This document shows, piece by piece, positions 10,599-18,124 of a stretch of DNA of 64,000 nucleotides (position 1 is the first letter of the stretch; the number at the start of each line of letters is the position of its first letter). Under the pieces are notes generated by a model that saw only the letters and a list, made by a program, of their open reading frames with translations, ran no database searches and was not told the origin of the DNA. The position numbers and the translations under genes were made by a program. Source of the stretch: Pelotalea chapellei (GTDB lineage: Bacteria; Desulfobacterota; Desulfuromonadia; Geobacterales; Pseudopelobacteraceae). The stretch covers positions 62,001 through 126,000 of the forward strand of contig NZ_JAHDYS010000008.1 in the NCBI RefSeq assembly GCF_018531195.1, in the 5' to 3' direction.

Positions 10599-11817
10599 TC
10601 TCATTGTCGGGCTCGATATTGGGACAACTAAGATCTGCGCAATAGTGGGTAATGTCACTGAGGACGGCTTGGATATCGTAGGAATCGGTACTAGTCCTTC
10701 CAGCGGTTTGCGCAAAGGTGTTGTCATCAACATTGAAAGCACTGTAGGGGCGATTCGCAAGGCTGTTGAAGAGGCTGAACTGATGGCAGGGTGTGAAATC
10801 AAGTCAGTTTACGCCGGAATTGCAGGTGGGCATATCAAGGGGACCAACTCCCAGGGTGTGATTGCCATTAAAAATCGTGAGGTTTCCCAGGAGGATGTTC
10901 GGCGTGTAATTGATGCAGCCAAAGCCATCGCTATTCCAATGGACCGGGAGGTGATTCACATTTTGCCTCAGGAGTTCATAATCGATGAACAGGATGGTAT
11001 TCGTGAACCGCTTGGCATGAGCGGCGTCCGTTTGGAGGCCAAAGTCCATATTGTTACCGGTGCAGTGGCCAGCGCACAGAATATAGTCAAATCTTGTAAT
11101 CGTTCCGGTCTTGATGTTGCTGACATTGTGCTGGAGCAACTTGCTTCTTCCGAAGCGGTGCTGTCAGCTGACGAGAAAGAACTTGGAGTATGCCTTGTAG
11201 ATATCGGGGGGGGCACTACCGATGTGGCTATCTTCTCGGAAGGAGCCATAAAGTATACCTCTGTAATCGCATTGGGTGGTAATCAGCTAACCAATGATAT
11301 CGCAGTAGGACTGCGTACTCCCTTTGCTGAGGCGGAGAAAATCAAGCAGAAATACGGCTGCTGCCTCGCAACTCTTGTCGGCAAAGAGGATAAGATCGAA
11401 GTTCCCAGTGTGGGAGGCCGCAAACCACGTGAACTGTCTAGAAATGTCCTTTGCGAAATTCTGGGACCGCGTGTTGAAGAGATCTTCGCACTTGTGAATC
11501 GAGAAATAATTAAATCCGGGCTTGAAGACACTATCGCTTCAGGCGTTGTAATCACAGGAGGATCAAGCATTCTGGAAGGAATGCCCGAGCTTGCCGAACA
11601 GATATTCAATCTTCCTGTTCGGCGCGGTGTACCACACCGTATAGGTGGTCTCATAGATGTTGTTAATTCTCCGGTATATGCGACTGGTGTCGGGCTTGTC
11701 GTGTATGGCAGTAAGAATGCCGGAGGCCGTCCGGCGGGAAGTGAACCCCAGCCTATCGGAGATGGTTTTGGAGCCGTTTTCAAACGCATGAAGTCCTGGT
11801 TCCGTGAATTTTTCTAA
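10576..11817 (+). CDS. ftsA: Cell division protein FtsA
   Basis: FtsA is the actin-like ATPase that anchors FtsZ filaments to the membrane. The 413-residue product has the phosphate-1 loop LDIGTTKICAIVG (about 14-26), the phosphate-2 loop VDIGGGTTDVAIF near 208-220 and the adenosine motif ITGGSSILEGM near 325. A C-terminal amphipathic segment (RMKSWFREFF) at the last ten residues fits the membrane-targeting helix. A GGGGGG-type ribosome site lies inside the end of ftsQ. The gene ends 167 bases before ftsZ. Confidence 0.97.
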   Translation: MSAAKKDNLIVGLDIGTTKICAIVGNVTEDGLDIVGIGTSPSSGLRKGVVINIESTVGAIRKAVEEAELMAGCEIKSVYAGIAGGHIKGTNSQGVIAIKNREVSQEDVRRVIDAAKAIAIPMDREVIHILPQEFIIDEQDGIREPLGMSGVRLEAKVHIVTGAVASAQNIVKSCNRSGLDVADIVLEQLASSEAVLSADEKELGVCLVDIGGGTTDVAIFSEGAIKYTSVIALGGNQLTNDIAVGLRTPFAEAEKIKQKYGCCLATLVGKEDKIEVPSVGGRKPRELSRNVLCEILGPRVEEIFALVNREIIKSGLEDTIASGVVITGGSSILEGMPELAEQIFNLPVRRGVPHRIGGLIDVVNSPVYATGVGLVVYGSKNAGGRPAGSEPQPIGDGFGAVFKRMKSWFREFF

Positions 11818-11984
11818 AAGAAAAATAATTAAATCCAGCTGTAGGGTTTGGCCAAAGAATCGATATTTGAGACCTTTTTTATTGCTCGATTTTTCCTGAA
11901 TTTTTCCTTTGATTCTTGGAGTAAATGCGGTTACAGTTTGCGGCGAGAAAGTGAACAACTGGCAAGCTGAGAGGAGGGAACAGG

Positions 11985-13154
11985 ATGTTCGAATTTGATG
12001 AGACGATAGAGCAAGGTGCCATAATAAAGGTGATCGGTGTTGGGGGGGGCGGAGGAAACGCCGTCAATACCATGATCGCCAGTACTATAGAAAAAGTTGA
12101 TTTTATTGTTGCCAACACTGATGCGCAGTCGTTGCGTATTTCCAAAGCTCCGGTTAAAATTCAGCTTGGCCGAGTTCTTACTAAAGGGCTCGGTGCCGGT
12201 TCCAAGCCGGAAGTGGGCAAAGAAGCAGCCATTGAAGACCGTGAGAAACTGGTTGAATCGTTGAAGGGCGCTGATCTCGTTTTTATTGCTGCAGGCATGG
12301 GAGGCGGCACCGGCACAGGGGCTGCGCCGGTAATCGCTGAAGTGGCTCGTGAAACAGGAACCCTTACTGTAGGTGTTGTAACCAAGCCGTTTACCTATGA
12401 AGGCAAGGCAAGGTTAGAGCAGGCCGAGCGTGGCATCAGCGACCTCAAGAAGCACGTTGACTCTCTGATCATCATTCCAAATGATCGTCTTATCAGCATG
12501 GCCAGTAAGAATATGTCTCTCTTTGATGCTTTCAAACCGTCAGATGATGTGCTTCGCCAGGCAGTGCAGGGGATTTCCGAACTGATTACCTCAACGGGTA
12601 TGATGAATCTGGACTTTGCCGATGTTAAAACAGTCATGAGTGTGCGTGGCATGGCCATGATGGGTATTGGCGTGGGTACAGGCGAAAATCGCGCCGCCGA
12701 TGCTGTCAACAGCGCTATTTCCAGCCCGCTGCTTGAGGATAATGACATCTCTGGCGCAAAGGGTGTACTGGTTAATATCACAGGCTCTGAGTCCATGACC
12801 ATGGATGATTACAATACGGTCAATCGGATTGTGCATGAAAAAGTACACGCTGAAGCAAACATCAAGATCGGTGTAGTCCGTGACGATAATCTTGGTGATC
12901 TTATCAAAGTTACGGTAATAGCTACTGGTTTCGGTGACCGCTTTGATGTTGAAAAAAGTCATAAGAGAACTTTTGCTCCTTTGACTGCAGAGAAGCAGGT
13001 TTCTCCTTCACGAAACATGCTGGAAAGACCTACTTTTATTCGAGATCGTCAGCAGGCTGAGAACGTCACCCGTATTCGTCCGTCTATTTCATTGTTGGAA
13101 GATGATGAGGATCAGTACGACATTCCTACCTTCCTGAGAAAATCTGTCGATTAG
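11985..13154 (+). CDS. ftsZ: Cell division GTPase FtsZ
   Basis: FtsZ polymerises into the division ring. The 389-residue protein has the N-terminal VGGGGGNAVN nucleotide contact (residues 19-28), the tubulin signature GGGTGTG at 106-112 and the synergy-loop segment NLDFADVKTVM near 206. A variable linker (about 325-370) precedes the conserved tail DDEDQYDIPTFLRK, the docking peptide for FtsA and other partners. A strong AGGAGGG ribosome site lies upstream of the ATG. The 167-base gap before it is A/T-rich and may hold an ftsZ-specific promoter, but I could not single one out. Confidence 0.98.
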   Translation: MFEFDETIEQGAIIKVIGVGGGGGNAVNTMIASTIEKVDFIVANTDAQSLRISKAPVKIQLGRVLTKGLGAGSKPEVGKEAAIEDREKLVESLKGADLVFIAAGMGGGTGTGAAPVIAEVARETGTLTVGVVTKPFTYEGKARLEQAERGISDLKKHVDSLIIIPNDRLISMASKNMSLFDAFKPSDDVLRQAVQGISELITSTGMMNLDFADVKTVMSVRGMAMMGIGVGTGENRAADAVNSAISSPLLEDNDISGAKGVLVNITGSESMTMDDYNTVNRIVHEKVHAEANIKIGVVRDDNLGDLIKVTVIATGFGDRFDVEKSHKRTFAPLTAEKQVSPSRNMLERPTFIRDRQQAENVTRIRPSISLLEDDEDQYDIPTFLRKSVD

Positions 13155-13163
13155 CTAAAATGT

Positions 13164-13198
13164 GTAGAATGGAGCATCCAGTGATGCTCCATTTCTAC
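13164..13198 (+). terminator. Hairpin directly after ftsZ
   Basis: The arms 13164-13178 and 13183-13198 pair over 15 positions with a single extra base, around a four-base CAGT loop. It begins nine bases after the ftsZ stop. There is no clear T-run, so it may be an RNA 3' stabilising hairpin upstream of the proper terminator at 13204. Confidence 0.6.
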
Positions 13199-13203
13199 GT
13201 TTA

Positions 13204-13250
13204 CCCGGTTACTCCGTTTTTCCCCCTCCTGGAGTACCGGGCTTTTTTTT
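13204..13250 (+). terminator. Rho-independent terminator of the dcw cluster
   Basis: The arms CCCGGTTACTCC (13204-13215) and GGAGTACCGGG (13231-13241) pair with one bulged T, and eight T residues follow at 13243-13250. It marks the end of the plus-strand cell-wall and division cluster. The convergent genes on the minus strand end at 13281. Confidence 0.85.
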
Positions 13251-13280
13251 GTCTTTTTTTCAAGCGATCGCTCATGGCAT

Positions 13281-13508
13281 CTATGAGCCCATCAATCTTT
13301 CGTACTCTTCTTTGCTGAGACTGGCCCAGTAGTTGGCCTCTTTGACTTTTTTCAGCTCTTCCAGCTTTGTAATGACAGCATCAACTATTCCTGGCAGTTC
13401 TTCCTGAATCACCAGTCTGACAATACGCTTCAGTTCATCATGTTCCATATCAGAGATGCCTCTTTCCTTGACGTCCGCTGTGTTGGAAGGCTCAGGTGTT
13501 GTACTCAT
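13281..13508 (-). CDS. Small acidic hypothetical protein (75 aa)
   Basis: I do not recognise this family. The 75-residue product has no signal or membrane segment. The middle (about residues 20-55) is a run of charged and aliphatic residues likely to form one or two helices (HDELKRIVRLVIQEELPGI), and the end reads WASLSKEEYERLMGS. Its ATG lies 14 bases inside the 3' end of the upstream 59-residue cysteine protein, so both are probably translated from one mRNA with the radical SAM gene. Nothing in the sequence gives a function. Confidence 0.7.
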   Translation of the reverse strand: MSTTPEPSNTADVKERGISDMEHDELKRIVRLVIQEELPGIVDAVITKLEELKKVKEANYWASLSKEEYERLMGS

Positions 13509-13671
13509 GACAGTACATCATTACCAGTTTGGTTCGTATTTCCAGGCACTTTGGGCAAAGGGTGCCGGCGTCCTGCCACACCTCTTCTGCCAGCCATTCT
13601 CCAGCCTTGGCATCATCAGAATATTCTGCGGAGTCCTCAAACGTCTCAGAACAGATGCCACACCGCTTCAT
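13492..13671 (-). CDS. Small four-cysteine protein (59 aa), zinc-ribbon-like
   Basis: Reading the minus strand from the ATG at 13671 gives a 59-residue frame that starts MKRCGICSETF and contains a second pair LCPKCLE near residues 38-44. The two C-x-x-C knuckles (C4/C7 and C39/C42) suggest a zinc- or iron-binding ribbon. The segment between them is acidic. GGAGGT lies about eight bases upstream, and the ATG overlaps the stop of the radical SAM gene in an ATGA. Its 3' end overlaps the start of the 75-residue gene. Coupling on both sides supports that it is real. No function can be stated. Confidence 0.75.
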   Translation of the reverse strand: MKRCGICSETFEDSAEYSDDAKAGEWLAEEVWQDAGTLCPKCLEIRTKLVMMYCHEYNT

Positions 13672-15356
13672 TTAATCACACCTCCTCCAAACGCGCGTTC
13701 ATACTCTTTGCGCAGCATGCGCACGTCCGCACTCTCAAGAATTCCCCAGGGCAAAGGCTCATCAAGAGGAATAGTTCTGTAAACCAACTCATCAAGGTCC
13801 ATGTTGCATGTTTTGGCTGCTTTTTTAAGGGGTGAAGAATTTACCATTTCTGCCAGCAGTGCAGCGCAACGCCTGTCTCCGCGTGACAATAATGCCTGCA
13901 GATAACATCCCTTGAGGCTCTCCACTTTCAAGTGCACGTTAGGAATTCTGCGAAATCGGTTTTCAAGGCTTTTAACTTTGCGTTCAAGTGAGGGGAGCGG
14001 TTCCATGCCACACCACTGAAAAGGGGTAAATGGCTTGGGTATAAAAGGGTTGACAGAAACGGTAATATCTCCCAGCCGGCAGTTAGTTTTTGCCCGCACC
14101 ACCATTCGTTCACGGATCATGGTCACAAGGTGCACCAGCTCATCCAGGTCGCCTTCTGTCTCGGTCGGCAATCCGATAATAACGTATAGCTTGAGATTCA
14201 AAATGTCACGGGCGATAAGCATATCGCAGGCATCAAGGATCTGAGCCTCGTTCAGATTTTTCTTGATGAGGTCGCGAAGACGCTGTGAGCCACCTTCAGG
14301 TGCAATAGATATGGTCTTATGACCGCTTGCTACCAAAGCCTCAAGCATCTCCGTGTCGATACGGTCAATTCGCAATGAAGAAACGGAGACCTTCCCGCCT
14401 TTCCGGATGATGGAACTGCAAGCGAGACCGATATCGCTATGATCTGAAACAGCTGCACCAACCAGTCCGATCTTAGGTCTGTGGAGCAGCCCTTTTTCAG
14501 CGATATCAAGAATGCGTCTGCACTCTTGTTGCCGAAAAGTTCCATAGATGAATCCGGAGGTACAGAATCGACATCCCCTCGGGCAGCCGCGGCTGACCTC
14601 CACCAGAAACATGTCTCCGAACTCTGTGTTAGGCGTAAGGATGACCGAGGAGGAGGGGGGATGCTGATTAAGTTCACAAGAGGGCCGTTTTATATGTTCA
14701 GGTATATCAGGGTTGTTATTGAAGCCTGTGAAACGGTCATCTTTGTACAGCGGTTGGTGGAAAGAAGGGATGTAAAATCCCGGTTGAGCAGAGAGCGCCA
14801 TATAAAGACCATGGCGGCCATCAGAATAGGATGTCAGCAGTGCTGAAACCAGTGCCGGAACAAGCTCTTCGCCTTCACCGATGCAGATGATATCGAGGAA
14901 ATCTGCCGCCGGCTCAGGGTTGATGAAGAAAGCTGCTCCGCCAGCTACAACGAGTGGATTTGAGGCTGTTCTTTCCTTGGCCCAGATGGGAATTTGAGCC
15001 AGTTGAAGAATGAGCGGGATATTGAGGTAATCTGGTTCGAAAGAAGTGGAAAAAGCGAGTACGTCGAAATCCGAAAGTGGTCGCTGGCTTTCGAGGGAAA
15101 GAAGCGGGAGACCGCTTCGATGGTATTCCTTCAAATCTTCTTTGTCCGGTAGAAATGCACGTTCACACATGATGCCTGCAGACGATGCCAAAAGGGAATA
15201 GATTGTCTGAAAGCCAAGGCTGCTCATGCCTGTCTGGTAACGGCTGGGAGATACAATGCAAATCTTCAGTTGACCGCCGCGGGCTTGGCCGTGGGGGCAG
15301 AGGTTTGTTTCAGCCTGAAGCAGTGAGCGCAGTTTTTGTTTTATGTTCCAACTCAT
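13668..15356 (-). CDS. Radical SAM protein with N-terminal B12-binding-like domain
   Basis: This 562-residue protein has an N-terminal alpha/beta region (about 25-180) with GMSSLGFQTIYSLL, like the cobalamin-binding-type domain that precedes many radical SAM cores. The radical SAM cysteines are in CPRGCRFCTSGF near residue 250 (C-x3-C-x2-C), where they bind the 4Fe-4S cluster and S-adenosylmethionine. The SIAPEGGSQRLRDLI segment near 335 matches MiaB/elongator-like radical SAM cores. The substrate is unknown. I prefer the ATG at 15356; an upstream TTG at 15374 lies in the T-run of the neighbouring terminator. No good ribosome site is visible for either start. Confidence 0.85.
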   Translation of the reverse strand: MSWNIKQKLRSLLQAETNLCPHGQARGGQLKICIVSPSRYQTGMSSLGFQTIYSLLASSAGIMCERAFLPDKEDLKEYHRSGLPLLSLESQRPLSDFDVLAFSTSFEPDYLNIPLILQLAQIPIWAKERTASNPLVVAGGAAFFINPEPAADFLDIICIGEGEELVPALVSALLTSYSDGRHGLYMALSAQPGFYIPSFHQPLYKDDRFTGFNNNPDIPEHIKRPSCELNQHPPSSSVILTPNTEFGDMFLVEVSRGCPRGCRFCTSGFIYGTFRQQECRRILDIAEKGLLHRPKIGLVGAAVSDHSDIGLACSSIIRKGGKVSVSSLRIDRIDTEMLEALVASGHKTISIAPEGGSQRLRDLIKKNLNEAQILDACDMLIARDILNLKLYVIIGLPTETEGDLDELVHLVTMIRERMVVRAKTNCRLGDITVSVNPFIPKPFTPFQWCGMEPLPSLERKVKSLENRFRRIPNVHLKVESLKGCYLQALLSRGDRRCAALLAEMVNSSPLKKAAKTCNMDLDELVYRTIPLDEPLPWGILESADVRMLRKEYERAFGGGVIK

Positions 15357-15372
15357 TTTTTTATACTGTACC

Positions 15373-15400
15373 AAAAAGAAACGCCGCGCAAGGCGGCGTT
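15373..15400 (-). terminator. Rho-independent terminator after the sfrA-like gene
   Basis: On the minus strand, the arms AACGCCGC (15400-15393) and GCGGCGTT (15387-15380) form an eight-base-pair stem, followed by TTTCTTTTT. It lies 25 bases after the stop of the NuoG-like gene. It ends only about 17 bases before the radical SAM start, which leaves little room for a separate promoter there; read-through is a possibility. Confidence 0.8.
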
Positions 15401-15424
15401 CGATAGTGACATAAAGAATTCGGC

Positions 15425-18046
15425 CTATGCCTTTTGAATGGTGACAGCCACCGTTCTGTCTGAATTAGTGGTGAGCTGATTCAGGTGAGTTTCTCTAAAA
15501 TGTACAGGGGCAAAGAGAAGACCGGGTTGCACAGCTGCAGAAATTTTTGCTTTTAGTGTGCAACTGCCCGTTGCTGAAACCAACTTTATGCAGTCTCCTC
15601 CGGAAATTCCAGCTTGTGCGGCATCCACTGGAGCAATTTCAACGTAGCCTTCGGAAGCAACGGTGAGGTTGTTTTCCGACCACGTTGACAGTGTACCATT
15701 GTGATATAGCATAGTGCCAAGCGCCAGCTTGAAGCCTGTAGAGGCAACGGGAGGTACAGGGGAAATGGCTTTGAAGGATGCTTTTCTATCATTAAACTCA
15801 ACCCTCGCCTTAGTCCGCCCCATGCTGCATCCGCTCTTTTCACACACTTCGCTATAAAGACCCGAAAGTTTTGTAATTTCCTTGGCCACGGCATCAATGC
15901 CGGTGGCGGCAATTGTTGGTACCGGCGCAATAAGGTTATGCAGCCGTGTAATAGTGTCAGCATCCGTATGGGCCAGGCCGGCTGCAGAAACCGCCTTGTT
16001 AAAGAATTGTACACGGTTGTCCACAGTGGTAAATGAACCGGACTTTTCAGCCGCAGTCACTGCCGGCAATACGATGTGTGCAAGGCGCGCTGTCTCGGTC
16101 AGAAACAGGTCCTGGACGATGAGGAGGTCAAGTTTTTGCAAAGCTTTCATCACTCTGGCGTGGTTCGGCATTAAGTGCAGCAAATCACTGCCCATTACGT
16201 AAAGTGCCTTGATTTCACCACTTTCGATTGCATCAATGATCTGGAAGAGATTTTTTCCTGGTTTGGTTGGAATGGTGCAGTTCCAGGCGGTTCCGAATGC
16301 TGCCGCGGCGTGATCATAGGTGTGGTAGCCGGGCAGGTACTCGGGACATACACCCATGTCCAGCATTCCCTGGGAGTTGTTCTTCTCGTCGATCGGGAAT
16401 ATTCCTGCCCCTGTCGGACCTACCGCTCCAGTCAACAGTGCCAGGTTTACTACTGCAGTGACAGCCGCCATGGCATCACCAGCACGCATGACTTCAGCAC
16501 CGTAGATTACGGCTGTCCGTCCACCGTTGCTGATCAGGCGAGCAGCCTGACGCAGTTCGGTCTCACCTATACCTGTGGCTTCTTGGATTTTGTCAAAAGA
16601 CAGAGCCTCAAGGGAAGTGGTCAGTGATTCCGATCCAGAGGTATTTTGAGAGATGAACGTTGTGTTTTCCAGGCTCTCTGAAAGGACCGCCTTGCAGAGT
16701 CCGGCAGCAAGAAAAGCTTCACTGCCGGGGCGATACTGGAGAAATTCATTGGCAAACTTGTTCATGGATGTGACGCGGGTTGTTGCCAATACCAGGGTAG
16801 CATCGTTTTTGGTGGCAGCCTGAATGACCCGGTAGGCAAAACCTGGCGATTCAGCTTTGAGATCGGCACCGATTACCACAATGGCAGAGGCATTTTCAAT
16901 TGCCGCCATTCCCTTGGTTCCGCCACTGTAGCCGAGCATCTCATGCTGAATGATCTGCGCGGGGAAGTAGCCAAGCCTTGCTTCAGAGTCAATGTTGTTG
17001 GTGCCGATGGCCCCACGCATGAATTTCTGGAAAAGGTAGTTTTCTTCGTTGGTAACACGTGGAGATCCGATGCCGGCAACGGCATTGCTACCGCTTGTGG
17101 CAATGATTTCTTTGAGCTTGCTTGCTGCGGTGCCTAAAGCCTGCTCCCACGAGCTTTTCTGCTGGTTTCCGGCGTTATCCATGAGCAGGGGTGTTGTCAA
17201 TCTTCCCGAGGAGTTGAAGGCTGCATAACCGAAGCGGCCGTTGATGCAGAGGTTGCCTTTATTGTAACCGTCATCTGAACTGGTGACTCTCTCGATACGT
17301 CCTTCCCGGGAGTGGTACTTGATCTGGCAGCCGGATGAGCAAAAGCCGCAGATACTTGGCGTTACATCGAATGTCCAGGGGCGGCCCCGGAACTTGAAAG
17401 GTTTGCTCAGCAGGGTTCCTGTCGGGCAGGCATTGATGCAGTTACCGCAGAAATCACAGTCAAGTGGAGTGCCGTCGGGGGTGTCAATAACGGACCTGTC
17501 GCCGCAGCTCTTGATCACGATCGCATCGGCGCCGACTATTTCGTGGCAGACTTTTGTGCATTTTTCACAGAGGATGCAGCGGGTAGTGCAGTTTTCGATC
17601 AGAGGCCAGTCATAACGGATAGGAAGGGGATCAGGTGCAGCACCATATTTGTTCTTGTCTACCTGAAGACGAAAGCAGGAATCCTGGAGGTCGCATTCTC
17701 CTGCAGCATCACAGACGGGGCAATCAAGGGGGTGATTGACCAGCATCAGCTCCATTGTCTTTTTCCGAATCTCCTCAAGCCTGGGGGTCGAGGTCGTCAC
17801 GCTGATGCCATCTTTGACAGGAGTATTGCAGGCAGTCTGGGGAAGGGCGACTCCTTCTATGTCGACCACGCAGATACGGCATGCACCGGTGGTGGAAACC
17901 TTTTTGAGCCAGCACAGGGTGGGAATATCAATTCCTAATTTGGCGGCTGCTTCAAGGATAGTGCTGCCTGTGGGGACAGTCACCTGCCGGCCGTCGATGG
18001 TCAGTGTTGCCGTCGTTTTAGTATCACTGGACTCTGTATGTGCCAT
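15425..18046 (-). CDS. sfrA: NuoG-like / SfrA-like molybdopterin-fold iron-sulfur oxidoreductase subunit
   Basis: The 873-residue protein resembles complex I subunit NuoG and the alpha subunit SfrA of the Geobacter soluble NADPH-dependent Fe(III) reductase. Cysteines are arranged as a 2Fe-2S domain (C45, C56, C59, C73), a His-Cys3 cluster (H105, C109, C112, C118), two ferredoxin-type 4Fe-4S motifs (C157/160/163/167 and C197/200/203/207), and a CxxCxxxC...C cluster (C233, C236, C240, C267) before a molybdopterin-oxidoreductase fold. It follows the NuoF/GltD-like gene after 78 bases and does not lie in the nuo operon, which favours SfrA over a true NuoG. Role: electron transfer between NAD(P)H and an acceptor not identified here. 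Confidence 0.75.
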   Translation of the reverse strand: MAHTESSDTKTTATLTIDGRQVTVPTGSTILEAAAKLGIDIPTLCWLKKVSTTGACRICVVDIEGVALPQTACNTPVKDGISVTTSTPRLEEIRKKTMELMLVNHPLDCPVCDAAGECDLQDSCFRLQVDKNKYGAAPDPLPIRYDWPLIENCTTRCILCEKCTKVCHEIVGADAIVIKSCGDRSVIDTPDGTPLDCDFCGNCINACPTGTLLSKPFKFRGRPWTFDVTPSICGFCSSGCQIKYHSREGRIERVTSSDDGYNKGNLCINGRFGYAAFNSSGRLTTPLLMDNAGNQQKSSWEQALGTAASKLKEIIATSGSNAVAGIGSPRVTNEENYLFQKFMRGAIGTNNIDSEARLGYFPAQIIQHEMLGYSGGTKGMAAIENASAIVVIGADLKAESPGFAYRVIQAATKNDATLVLATTRVTSMNKFANEFLQYRPGSEAFLAAGLCKAVLSESLENTTFISQNTSGSESLTTSLEALSFDKIQEATGIGETELRQAARLISNGGRTAVIYGAEVMRAGDAMAAVTAVVNLALLTGAVGPTGAGIFPIDEKNNSQGMLDMGVCPEYLPGYHTYDHAAAAFGTAWNCTIPTKPGKNLFQIIDAIESGEIKALYVMGSDLLHLMPNHARVMKALQKLDLLIVQDLFLTETARLAHIVLPAVTAAEKSGSFTTVDNRVQFFNKAVSAAGLAHTDADTITRLHNLIAPVPTIAATGIDAVAKEITKLSGLYSEVCEKSGCSMGRTKARVEFNDRKASFKAISPVPPVASTGFKLALGTMLYHNGTLSTWSENNLTVASEGYVEIAPVDAAQAGISGGDCIKLVSATGSCTLKAKISAAVQPGLLFAPVHFRETHLNQLTTNSDRTVAVTIQKA

Positions 18047-18124
18047 GCCTTCATATCTCCGATTTCTTCAAATACGATCGATTAGCAAACTAGGTGATTG
18101 TGTTGACGACCATCGTAGCAGGGA

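Noticed and set aside
15425-18046. Calling the gene nuoG of the nearby complex I operon
   Set aside because: It is in a separate unit with an SfrB-like partner rather than with nuoE/nuoF, and plus-strand genes and terminators lie between it and nuoHIJKLMN.
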